Source: Scleromitrula shiraiana (Eukaryota; Ascomycota; Leotiomycetes; Helotiales; Sclerotiniaceae). Taken from it: a stretch of 64,000 nt of DNA. The stretch covers positions 3,100,001 through 3,164,000 of the forward strand of contig JABELC010000002.1 in assembly GCA_028455995.1 (NCBI GenBank), written 5' to 3'. Under the pieces are notes generated by a model. It made no database searches and was not told the DNA's origin. It worked only from the letters and a program-made list of their open reading frames with translations. Of the stretch, positions 23,536 through 34,291 are shown in pieces. The position numbers and the translations under genes are program-made. How positions within the stretch are numbered: position 1 is the first letter of the stretch; every line of letters begins with the position of its first letter.

Positions 23536-26500
23536 TCTTGTTTTAGTCGTTGTTGATGTGTACGTAGATAGATAAGATAGCTTCGAAGCTTGAAGGTATT
23601 GTTTATGTACCGATTTCGTACTTTGATGAAGAATAGTCCGTAAGTTTTGTTTATGGTGCAATTGATAACATAATGCGAGGGTATTCTTTTTCTTTTCTTT
23701 TCCGATCAATTGATGTAGCGGTACCAAGTAAACAAGACTGTAGAAGTAACTCTTTCACAATCATACGTGGACGTTTTTGAAGTTATGCGTTTTCGAGAGG
23801 ACCACGTAGGTAGGTGAGAGAAAGACTGCCCAAGTAGGTGGGAAGATTGTATGGATATGAAGATTGAATGCGTGGTTGGGATACCTGGAGGGTGCAATGC
23901 GAACTTTTTCTAAATACTACCAATCAGATTATTTTCCATATCCAGTCTTCTGCATACAGGATGGGGGGGACAATTCTTTTCCAGGTTCCCTCACGTGAAG
24001 GATGACTTAAAAAAAATTGATGAGAACCTTGGAACTTGGAAGTTGCAGGACAAATTCGGGGACTTTGTAATACCTACAATGATTGGATGGTTCGATATTG
24101 TTTCTTCAAAAGACTGTAATGTTGGACAAATGGCGGAGTAAGAATATACTACTGTATGTGACGCGATACGACGGTGAAGGGGGAGGGGATTTTATCGAAC
24201 TCGTTGAAGTCTGACTGGATAATTCAAATTGAATTGGGTTGTTAGAGTGGATATTGACGGAAAAAAGAACAAGTCAGAAGGAGAGAAGTTGAAAAGATGA
24301 GAATCAAAAAGATCAAAAAGAGACAGAATGAAGTAAAGACTCATATGTTGTAGTATGTATTTGGTATGTATTTGATATGTATGCTGCTAGATTGTAAACT
24401 ATAGTTAGATACTTTCTCTAAGGAAAACCCGTGGGACTGGATTTGATATGACCCAATTCTTTTCTATTCTATTTATTATTTTACCCCATTATTAAGAGAA
24501 AAAGGGAGAGTGAGTCGTAAACTATCAACCTAAGCCTGTCCTTTTTTTTTTTACTAAGGATTTCGACTTAGAAACTTAAACTTAATAGAAATTCCACTTT
24601 TTTCTTATGGTAACGAGTTAACTAACTTGCACCGACCGTTGCAACATGCGTCTAATGTTTTCGCGAGACAAGTATGGCTATGGGAGCTCGGCGGCGGGAA
24701 GCGCTCATAGCTCTTCCTAGCTTCGAACTCTCCTCAGGGTTTAGAGAAAAGGACAAACCTAGGTGTTTTTGTCAGAACCTTGAATCCAATACCTTGGGTA
24801 TGATTATCCTTGTTCATTGATTGAATCAGTCAAGCGATACCTAAAAGAGTAGTATTATCTGAGTAGTCCAACTAGCCGCGTATAGTCCTCAAATACCCCT
24901 TCTTACTTTTCATTTGCCGAGTCTTTTCGCTCAGAGCCTACGCAAAACACTGCCATCGGATAAACAATGGACATCTTAAAACTTCTCTGTACCTTCAAAA
25001 CTTTTAGAACCATTTGTACTCAATACCCGTGACAGATTTTTGAGAATCTCGTACTCAAAATGGATCAATTACAACATGAGGAGAGAGAACTGAAGCACGC
25101 GACATTCAGTCGGGATTTCTTTCCCCATCCACAGATCTTAAGGTCTAGATTATTGTCTTAAACGGGCCCAGTTTGTTTACGGGGGTATTCCTTAGAATCT
25201 CTTCGAATATAATATGTACCTAGGGATTTTTTAATATGGGAAGCATTCCAGTATTCCAGTCGTCCTTCCATAATCCCAGCTTATTCAAAATAACAGGGAA
25301 ATCTTGGGATTTTCCAAAGTGAAAAAAAAAGAGACAAGGCCGAAAGACCCAATGATGGGGATAAAGGTGGAGCAATGGATAATGTTTGAACGCTAAGTTC
25401 GGTCTTGCGCGATTGCTCCGTTTTTGGTTGAAGAGTCTAGGTATCTCAGTCTGACGGTCAAGTTTTCTCTTCCCTTCCCCTCGCCGATTCAATAAAGGTA
25501 GAAAAGATACTATCTTGTTAGACGAATGGTTTTCGGCAGAAAACAACATTTGTGATTGAACTCAAAACCTCGGCCTTTTTTTCTTTACCTCCCAAAGGCG
25601 TTACGCCTGTGGTATGCCTCTTCTTTTGCTTCATTGAATAGTGCCGGATTTGTGCAAAGGATATGTAAATATGCAAGGATAACTTAGATAAAAGTCATAA
25701 AAGCCACAAAAAGATTCAATCTAATCCAAAATCAGATTGTTTCCGTGTGCATATATCAAATGTTCCACGACCTTTTAAGACATCTTGGTGCAGGTACCCG
25801 GTTGGCGATCCAATGATCGAGGTCGATGAATCAATTCACCCAGCCTCAAGAAACGCCTCTAGAAAAACTATCCGCCTTGCGATTCATCACATCTTTTTTC
25901 TTACCTAGATATCTGTTAAGGTGATGTATGACTTCATTAAGCAGAAAGTTTGAAGAGTCTATTATGTTTGCATGCGGAATATAAACAAAGTTTGTATAAT
26001 ATATCACTTCTTGGATCGATCAACAACTGTTGCTTAACAGCAATGGCGGGAAAGGAACGCTGCAGATTCCGCTCGATTTTTATTGGTGGGCAATCAATCT
26101 TTGGAAATATTGGTACCCCACATATAGAACAAAAGAGTGGGAGTTGAAAAACTTCGCCTCGCCGTCTAGATTAATCTGTTGATAAACAAAGTGTACTGTT
26201 CACAAGCCCATCATTGTAGCTGGACTCAATAAAGTTGGACATTATAACCCAATTTGACAGTGATTGTTCAATTGATCAGAAGGGTTGAGTACTGCCATCA
26301 ATCTATGGCAAGCACTATAAAGTAAGGTATCATTTCGTTGGTAACACTATATCCAATGGCTGCTTGGGGCTTTTAGGATGTGGATGTTGATGACATTAAT
26401 CGTGTAGTGAACGACCCATGAAAAGGTACTCACACTATAAAGATTTGCAATTCCAGGTTGCGAGTCCGACAGAAATAATAAGTCCTTCCGAATTTGAGCC

Positions 26501-27100
26501 CATGAGTAGACATTATTGTACCCGTACGCCTAGTTCCTATGGTGGATATATAAGGCATCAAAATTCAAAAAAGACGTGGATCATTTTTCTAATGGATAAG
26601 ATCGGCGAGGTCCAGAACATTCAAACCTCCTTATTTAGCAATTCTTCAAGTGGAATTTCTCGTAACGATAAGGTAAAGGTATTGGTAATAAATTCAACCT
26701 TGAAGTAAAAAATGAAAAGCACAATGTAGGTCAAAATAAGGTCGGTCGGGTTTGAAATCTCAATCTGTGACATTGAAAGTTGGCACGTCAACAATGATTT
26801 GCTCTTGAAAATCTTATACTTCGCATTGTGCCACAAGAAATCTCGGATTTGTTAATTGAAATCGAAATCGAATCTCAATATACTATAATTACCGATATGT
26901 AATTGTAACGTTGTTGCATCTCATCAATTTCGTCAGTCGGACGTAACCTACTCGATGAGTCGTAGTCGCATGGGATAATATCAAAATAAATGTATGCTTC
27001 CTGACAATAATATGGGAAGATCATGTGAAAAACCGTATATCATGCAGAGGATGAAGCCATGAAGCCATTCCATTTTTTGAGGAGAATCATCATGTGATAT
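23536..27100. other. Gene desert, 3.6 kb
   Basis: No supported gene. Open frames at 25220-25549 (-) and 26418-26708 (+) lack recognisable motifs or splice continuation. The part next to 23535 likely holds the promoter and leader of the - strand gene. Confidence 0.4.
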
Positions 27101-29013
27101 TCAAGTCCAATATTGAGTCCAAATTTCTCGTTGGGCTTCACTACCCTCGAACTGTATAACCTTAGCATTGAAATGCAGATGAGAGAATTTGAAAGATGTA
27201 GTAAAACGTACCTTGAACGATACCTCTGTGATATCTTGAAAACCTTCTGTCATTTCGGGTTTTTGATACCTTGATGTGAAGCTTGTGAAAGCCATCTTTG
27301 GGAGTATTGAGCGTTTTTCCGGATTCATCTGTATCAAATTAGTATACTAATTCAGATTGGTACGCTAAAACCCCTCTATTCCGATCATGACGAGAATCAA
27401 TTGGCATATATAAACTCGATTAGCTGAAGAAAGACATACAATTTCATTCAAAGCTCGTACAGCGTCGTTGTGTTCACATACTTGTGCGCCTGTCGTGAAA
27501 TGTACACAACGGATCGGCACGGAATGCTTGGCGGCCAATGCTATCCACTTGCTTCTGACTTCTCGATCTGCATTGGTATTGTCTAGGAATTATGAGCTTC
27601 GTTGTCATGGCAGAATGTAGTGCAATGTGAGTTACTCACCAACGACCACCGATTTCCCCTCTCCTAAAAGCTCTCCAGCGGCCTTGATACATTTGTCTCG
27701 CTCATCGGACGTTAGATTATCTTCTGTAATTGTTGGCACATGCTGCACTTACCGATTTAAGGATATCTTGATTCACCCTGACATAGTCAAGAGGCTCCAA
27801 TTCTTTCCAGTAGAATGTAGATTTTCCAGCACCAGGACTCCCACATAGAAGGATAATGTCTTGCGAATTATTCTTCTTGTACTTTTGAATCACTAAAACT
27901 GTATCAGAAATAACTCAACCCAAATCAAATTGTATGATTGACTGACCTTCACCTGCAGTATCGGAGACGTAATCGCCTGGTTCGAATGTACGAGTGAAAG
28001 GTCTAGGTGATTCTTGGAGAAAGTATTCTTCGGGAGTGTAGAATTTAATTCCGACGTTCTCAGCGAAGTTGCTAGAATTTGTGAGCGGATAAGTTAAAGA
28101 ATGAATTCCAATAACAATACCGATCTGAACAAGAGAAATCCTTCGAATATCCAGGACCTGCATGGCGTCCACCAGCATCTCCAACGAAGATGGAATCCTT
28201 TAGATTTAGGGCATTTGGTTGATGAATGTCGTAATCTTCTAATAGCTCTTTCCACATGCCAGTTCGTGGCTTTCGATAAATATCTTTTTCTGTTGCTGCA
28301 TAGATACTGAGTGGTATATCGAGCTGATTGAAGACGGCCGAAACTTTTGATTTGAATTCACTCAGTCGAGATCGCTGAGCTATGGATGTTTTGGGGTCTG
28401 TTTTGAGTGACATTACAGCTTGATTACTGAGTACAATGACACGAAAGCTGTAGAACAATTAACACTTCGGAATTGTATACGAGGTCTTGTAACACTAACC
28501 CATCCTCCAAATACAACTTTTTGAGTATACTAGGTACTGATGGATGCCACCACTTCCAGTCTTGGCCATCACTTGAATGCTTCTTACCAGATGAAGTTGA
28601 GATGAGTGTTGAATCCTGTTTGTAAAAAAAATTAGCTGCTACCTGTGTTGGAGATGTATGAAATATATCTAACAAAATCAAACGCCGCAACTTTATTCCT
28701 CATCAAGTTGCTTGATAATGACTCCTTGGGAATAGAACCATCTGATGGTTCATATTTCCCCACTAAAAGTGAATTTGGCGTATCATCGTTAGGGGCACGT
28801 TCTTGCCAAGTTACTTTTTGTGGTGGCTTTTGAGATACAGGTGTAAAGAATGATGCGACAGCATTCTCTAGAAATTTGTTAGTCTATGTGTATAATATAT
28901 TGATGGTGAACCTTACGTGTTGTTGTAGATTTGACCTTGCGACGTAATGGAGGAGGTGATATCGGGCGGTCCGCACTTAACTTCCTTTTCAATACTTTGT
29001 CAGGACTCGCCAT
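27101..29013 (-). CDS. pnk1: Bifunctional polynucleotide 3'-phosphatase / 5'-kinase
   Basis: Nuclear DNA end-processing enzyme for strand-break repair: it removes 3' phosphates and phosphorylates 5' hydroxyls. Ten exons: 29013-28917, 28867-28674, 28615-28500, 28447-28121, 28071-27947, 27898-27753, 27700-27640, 27582-27440, 27328-27212, 27160-27101, giving 461 residues with every junction in phase. The phosphatase part shows AFDFDSTLI (Asp96 and Asp98), VIVLSNQ, RKPRTGMW and FVGDAGGR, then the DFSCSDR signature. The kinase part has Walker A GSPGAGKST (306-314), NQDILK, VVVDNTN and a C-terminal QFEG...WTQYW. The forkhead-associated domain of animal PNKP is absent, as in fission yeast Pnk1. The N-terminus is basic (PPLRRKVK), consistent with nuclear import. 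One acceptor (GATGAG) is weak but gives the conserved reading. Confidence 0.93.
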
Positions 29014-29908
29014 GACTTTAATGTATCTCAAGGAGGTTAATTTAAGAAATCTATCCAGATTCATATGATTTCAAGGAAGAAATTCGTTGTGTCGGTAATT
29101 ATTTGATTCCTTTGATGATAATAATTCTAATACGTGAGATGACTCTCGAAATTAGTTTACGCGAGGAAGAATCACGCAATCACGTGTCGCTATCGAGAAA
29201 TCAAATGAACCTGCTTTTAAGATATCCCAACTACATATATTGATGTTAACTCTCCAAAGCGAGTGTATTCTTACAACTGGTTTACTGCAGAGATTCAGAC
29301 TTTCTGTTAAGTCGATTGAAATACTTAGTGACTTCATTCAATATCATCACACTCATTATACAATCATGAAATCCCCGTCTTTAATACTTGTCAGTGTCTA
29401 CTATAGTAGACTAAGGATTGATCTCTCTCGAAATATGTGTAACGAAAGGGTTGTCCATGAACTCTCTATGATCGAAGACAGACTGAGATGGCAGCTATGT
29501 ATTTTGTATATCTCGATGAGAGCAACCGAAAGACGAAATGGTAACTTATCAAACCTTGCAGGGAGCAGGTCTAGAAGAGTTAGAAGATTTCAAATTCGCT
29601 TGAACATATATTGCTTTTATATGGAAGAATAGTATCTCCCATAGACCCAGTGGTTTATGCAATGTACCAACCCCTTTCCTTGCTTGCCGGGACTATTACC
29701 CACGCCAAAATCTCGACATTAGATCGGATAGTTTCAGCATACTTGATGAGCAAAAGCTAGAGCATCGTTCTCTTCCTCTCTCTCTCTGCTTCTTGCTCGG
29801 TAACTTTCCACTCACTTCAGCTGTTTGTGCAGACACTTCCTCTCCCCTTGAGATTCCATGAATAGTGGAGTCGGTGGGGCAAAAAGGGCAAAAAAAACAA
29901 AAGAAAAA
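29014..29908. other. Intergenic spacer
   Basis: Promoter side of the PNK gene. Open frames on the + strand (29240-29632) have no motif. A (CT)n-rich tract lies near 29770-29795. Confidence 0.35.
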
Positions 29909-30027
29909 ACATACAACAGTGAGGATTCGCTGGTGGTCACCCACCCAACTACTAATTCACCGATTCAAGGCTTGTGTATGGCAGAGCGGACGGGATGCCC
30001 AATTCTCCTTGATCTATGGTCGTATGT
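29909..30027 (-). rRNA. 5S ribosomal RNA
   Basis: A 119-base sequence on the - strand has the hallmarks of filamentous-fungal 5S rRNA: it opens ACATACGACCATAG, contains CATCCCGTCCGCTCT, and carries TTAGTAGTTGGGTGGGTGACC followed closely by ACCAGCGAATCC (overlapping segments of the conserved core). Its ends pair as helix I (ACATACGAC with GTTGTATGT, one G-U). An oligo-T run follows immediately on the same strand, as expected for RNA polymerase III termination. Single dispersed 5S genes are normal in filamentous ascomycetes, where 5S is not part of the rDNA array. Variable positions in the central helices are not judged, so a slightly diverged copy is possible. Confidence 0.93.
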
Positions 30028-30490
30028 GTCAGTTTCTTGCTTTTCTGCGTATATATCTAATGAGTGAAAGATTAGAAAATGAAGACATTAGATATTGTGA
30101 AGACACCCATGATACATTGACCATAATATGAGGACTTGGTGGCAGTTACCATTCTACTTCGCATGCCTATAGATACTATAGAAGACCAGACGCAGCATTG
30201 GTTGAAAGGTACTCGGGCCAATAAGCGGATGCATGAATTCGAATAGACATCACTTTCTGGCATCTGGTATACCTCTTACTTGTTTGTCACATTCATATTT
30301 TCAACAGAATATTGCAGAGATGGAAACAGTAACGATAAATTGATGTCTAAATCTTTGATATTCACCCCGATGTTCATCCAAACCCAATCCGAATTCAAAT
30401 CCACCACATATCCAGCTAGGAGTTATCTTTCATTCATAGTGATTCACTAGCCTCAAGTTCTTCAACCCTCAGCCGAGTTAGACAACCTAG
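30028..30490. other. Spacer between 5S and the secreted-protein gene
   Basis: 463 bases without a supported gene; contains the 3' flank of the secreted-protein gene and the upstream flank of the 5S gene. Confidence 0.4.
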
Positions 30491-31071
30491 CTAAGTGCAA
30501 CCTGGACTCCCTCCACCACAATAAGTTGGACCATTACAGCACTTAAAAGACGAAATCAAGTACTGCCAGCTCCTGCTTGTGCATACACCCGGGAACCAAA
30601 CCTCTCCTGTACCAGAAGCACCCGTCTCCGTCTTTGTGTGTGCACCTTGGCATCCCTTATTCCTATTATATATGTTCAGTAACTTTTCACTAATCTTGAT
30701 TTGACTGTGCCAGATAGTAGTCAGTATCTAGAATGTTGTACATACTCCCAAAAGACGCAATTAGAATCCGACAAGTATACAGCCCAGGTGTTATCATTGA
30801 GGTGCACCGCTGAGCTGCTCGTGGAAGGTGTAAAATCAAATGAGGAGACATCGTCTATATTTTACGAATTAGTGATGATCTAAGAATCTGGTTGTCATAG
30901 AATAGGGATCTAGCACATACAACATGTATTGGCGACATAATTTTTGGCTTGTCCACAGTATAGCTGGTTGTTGGCGTTGTTACCACAGAATTGAATACTG
31001 GAACTATTGACAACGTCAAAGATTATCATGAACATCGTCATGAACGAGAGTCTTTTAAAACTGTGATGCAT
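30491..31071 (-). CDS. Small secreted cysteine-rich protein, 143 aa (effector candidate)
   Basis: Three short exons, 31071-30921, 30854-30746 and 30662-30491, are separated by introns of 66 bases (GTATGT...ATAG) and 83 bases (GTATGT...ATAG). The frame joins in phase across both, giving 143 residues. The N-terminus is signal-peptide-like: basic HHSFKR, a hydrophobic stretch to about residue 21, and a small polar NSSS cleavage region. The mature part has ten cysteines at 29, 39, 50, 83, 91, 114, 128, 129, 135 and 142, an even number suited to five disulfides. It includes a CC pair, a glycine run after Cys135 (YCGGG) and a Cys near the C-terminus. The general layout resembles fungal small secreted proteins of unknown function, which include plant-interaction effectors, but no named family is certain. 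An in-frame ATG eight codons upstream is possible but would place polar residues before the signal core. Confidence 0.75.
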
Positions 31072-32258
31072 TTTGATATGGGAATAATGGAGCAATGTTT
31101 TCGAATGTTGTTTGGGTTGTGGTATTTACAGTCTCGATTTTGAAGGCGAGCTGGAGGTTCTTATAGAAGTCCACCTAGATGTTTCCCCGCATACTAATGG
31201 TAGTAATCTGCTCAACTATCATCGGCCATTGTCCTTTCAACCCCATGGATCAATCCACCCTCGAGATCTCTTTGAAACCTCTTGGCTTTGCTTATTCAAC
31301 CTCATACATTTCAGCTTCGTAATCATTTGGGAATAGCTTCAACTTTCTACATATTTAGACCAGTCCTCCGGCCAAGGCTGCCAAGCTGTAAACAAGCCGT
31401 GATTATATATACCACCTCCCTCTCAGCTCTAGGAAATGAGTAAGACAAGGACCTATAGAATTGAAAACAATGAATTGTCAGATTTTGTGGCTCATCAGGC
31501 TTTATTTTTTTGACTTGTTGAATGGTGAGAATATCTTGGAACTGACTTGATCGGCATAGCAGTAACTCTATACCATAACTTGACAAGATTTTCTTCATGT
31601 GTATTGATGTACATGGATTGGATCATATGGAATTGATATGATGAACTGCAAAGATTTATATAAACGTCCTGCATCGGCGGGCTACCTTACAGTAAACTGC
31701 TACCCATCGCGTAATAGAGTATTCCAATCCGAGTTCATGTATTCCGCATTTCAGAAATTGGAGTTGAAAGCAGAAATCACATTTCCTAGCAGGTAGAACT
31801 AACTAGCGATGATGACAATATTTATATTTATATTATGGAGAAAGCCTAGTTTCCCTTGACGTATGGTTATATATGAAAGATCAGTGACTGTTTTGTAAAA
31901 TACATAAGAGGTAGTCGAAGAGTGAAGAGGAAGTAATCTTACATTGTATACAGAATTACAGAATTACAGAATATCAACAAAATGAAAGAGTCCCAAATTC
32001 AGAATGGTGCATGTCCTAAAAAGGTATAGCGTGCCTTTGCGGGGTTGGAGAGTGGGAGCTCCAAGCTTCAACAAAAGTTTGGTAGAAAATCTCAAGACTC
32101 ACGAAACACATATATAATTCTCACACTTCATAGGTGACTCACACGATTAATATCTCGAGTATTTAAGGATTATTCTGAGATTCTTTAATCCTCGTTTCTT
32201 TTTGAACCAAATCCCAAAGATCCTCACTCAATTGCACTACTAAATTGACTCATCCACA
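31072..32258. other. Divergent upstream region, secreted protein / OTC
   Basis: 1.2 kb between outward-facing starts. No supported gene. Both promoters must lie here. The last 130 bases before OTC are a pyrimidine-rich leader. Confidence 0.4.
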
Positions 32259-33415
32259 ATGACTTCTAAAGCTATGCGCTTTACATCTCGAGCTCTGCAA
32301 AATTTTAGCAGAGTTTCATACCGTTCTTACAGTAGTGCTTCCAATCTTACCTCACCTTTTGCCCCTCGTCATCTTCTCTCAATTGGAGATCTTACTCCCG
32401 CAGAATTCACAACTCTTGTTCGAAATGCCCACTCTCACAAACAAGCCCTCAAATCCTCCTCTATTCCTTCTTCATTGCTCAATTCATTATCTGGGAAAAC
32501 GATAGCTATGCCATTCTCCAAACGTAGCACTCGCACACGTGTATCGACTGAATCTGCCGTTACAACAATGGGTGGGCATCCTATGTTTCTTGGTTCGGGT
32601 GATATTCAACTTGGTGTTAATGAGTCTCTTTATGATACATCTGTTGTAATTTCAAGTATGACAGCTGGTATCGTGGCAAGAGTTGGACCTCATTCAGATG
32701 TTGCAGGCCTAGCAAAATGGTCAACTGTACCAGTTATTAATGCGCTGTCCAATGATTATCACCCTCTACAAACTATCGCCGATTTCCTCACCATACACGA
32801 AGTATTCCCAGCACAACCTTCCAGGAGTACATCACAAATCACACCCAGCTTAGGTTTGGAGGGCATGAAGATTGCTTGGATAGGAGATTCGAATAATGTG
32901 CTTTTTGATTTGGCAATTGGAGCATTGAAATCGGGTGTTAACATTTCAGTTGCTTCACCAGAAGGATATAAAATTCCCGCAGAAATGCGTGAGATCATAC
33001 AAGCTGCTGCAACTACAACAAACACACCTGGTACTCTTACAGAAGTTTCTGTACCAGAAGAGGCTATTAAAGATGCGGATATTCTGGTAACCGATACATG
33101 GGTTTCTATGGGGCAAGAGGAAGAGACTGCGAAGAGAATAAAGGCATTTGAAGGATACCAAATCACAGATGAGTTGGCAAAGAGAGGTGGTGCTAGAGAA
33201 GGTTGGAAATTTATGCATTGTTTACCAAGGCATAAGGAGGAGGTTGATGATGGCGTATTCTATGGACCAAGAAGTTTAGTTTTCCCGGAAGCTGAGAACA
33301 GATTATACTCTGCTATTTGTAAGTGATCTGTATTAAACTTGGAGCGAGTTTCATACTAATTAAATTATTAGCTGCTTTGGAAGCATTTGTGGTCAATAAG
33401 GGGAAGATTGTTTGA
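32259..33415 (+). CDS. argB: Ornithine carbamoyltransferase, mitochondrial
   Basis: Converts ornithine and carbamoyl phosphate into citrulline in arginine biosynthesis, in the mitochondrial matrix. Exons are 32259-33318 and 33372-33415, with a 53-base intron (GTAAGT...TTAG), giving 367 residues, normal for fungal OTC. The carbamoyl-phosphate-binding STRTR motif is at residues 90-94. The conserved SNDYHPLQT segment and the ornithine-binding HCLPRHKEEV near residue 318 are intact. The first 25 residues are rich in Arg and Ser with no acidic residue, a good mitochondrial presequence. The gene name follows Aspergillus; the yeast equivalent is ARG3. The last exon supplies only 14 residues. Confidence 0.97.
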
Positions 33416-34291
33416 GAATATTCAATTAAGCACATGCAACAGGCGTTCTCGGAGCATAAAAGCAACAGATTGTTGCATTTTCAGTACCACTTCACCGTTA
33501 ATATATGAAGTTCAATTCGGTATTTTGCAAGCTTTCCAATGATATTAATTCTCAGCATACAAAATGACCTGTTCCCAACGCCAAATTTCAAAACCAAATG
33601 GGTATTCCAGTAACCAAAAACCTCAAGAAAAGAACCCCTGCTCACAACATCCATATGGATTTCTCGAGATAAGAAAAGGAATCCTCATGTGAACCATGGA
33701 AAACCACTAAAAGGAAAATAGATGCAAAAACATAAAAGAGAAGAATAGAATCAATTGCGTATTTCAGAATTCCTCCCAACTCAAAATCCCAGCCAATGCA
33801 TAACTCCCTCCCTTCAACGCTACCATTAATTTCCCACACATCATGAGAAAGTGATGTCCGGTTGGAGATTGCCCCAGATATCAAACCACCCGCTGAGTTC
33901 AGACTCCAGCATCCCTTTTGCCTCCACTATAAATCCATCTTGAATGCCTCTACCGCTGACCTCCACCACATATGGGAATCTCTCATCCTGGACGCCCCTG
34001 GTCGCTATCACATATCGGGGATCGAAAACGCTGAAGTTATAATATCCACGAGACCTAAATGCTATCATCTTTCAGACCAAAATCCTCCAAAGAAACATAT
34101 ACTCGCTGCCTCTACCCCGTTGGAGAGTCAACTCGGGTGACTATCCACAATAATTTTAATCCAACTTTTTGTATCAAACGAAGTTTATTGTTGTATCTTC
34201 GCTTGCTTCTTGATTCCGCATCGCAACTGAACCACCCATGGTATTAATCCACAACTTGTGCATGGAGATCCATCGAATGCTTCGAATGTAA
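33416..34291. other. Intergenic between convergent genes
   Basis: 876 bases between the end of OTC and the end of the SWIM/RING gene. It contains a possible decayed coding region on the - strand, listed separately. Confidence 0.4.
33642..34230 (-). pseudogene. Possible decayed gene on the - strand
   Basis: Protein-like peptides continue from one - strand frame to the next with no room for introns between them. Reading down the - strand, a stretch with SLEDFGLKDDSI runs into a stop and continues one base out of frame as AFRSRGYYNFSVFDPRYV. This ends after GWFDIWGNLQPDI and continues in another frame as HDVWEINGSVEGRELC. The composition (aromatic, Gly, charged) looks like real protein and not low-complexity DNA. 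I do not recognise the family. Frameshift decay is the simplest reading; an unusual splice pattern cannot be excluded. Confidence 0.3.

Noticed and set aside
24640..24740. tRNA-like sequence with a CTTCGAACTC element
   Set aside because: No acceptor or anticodon stem can be paired around it.
27740..27770. U12-type intron donor (ATATCCTT) in the PNK gene
   Set aside because: The motif falls inside codons for the conserved NQDILK segment. An ordinary GT-AG intron just downstream explains the frame, and I know of no support for minor-spliceosome introns in this group.
29240..29632. 130-residue open frame on the + strand
   Set aside because: No recognisable motif, poor composition and no leader-like sequence before its start.
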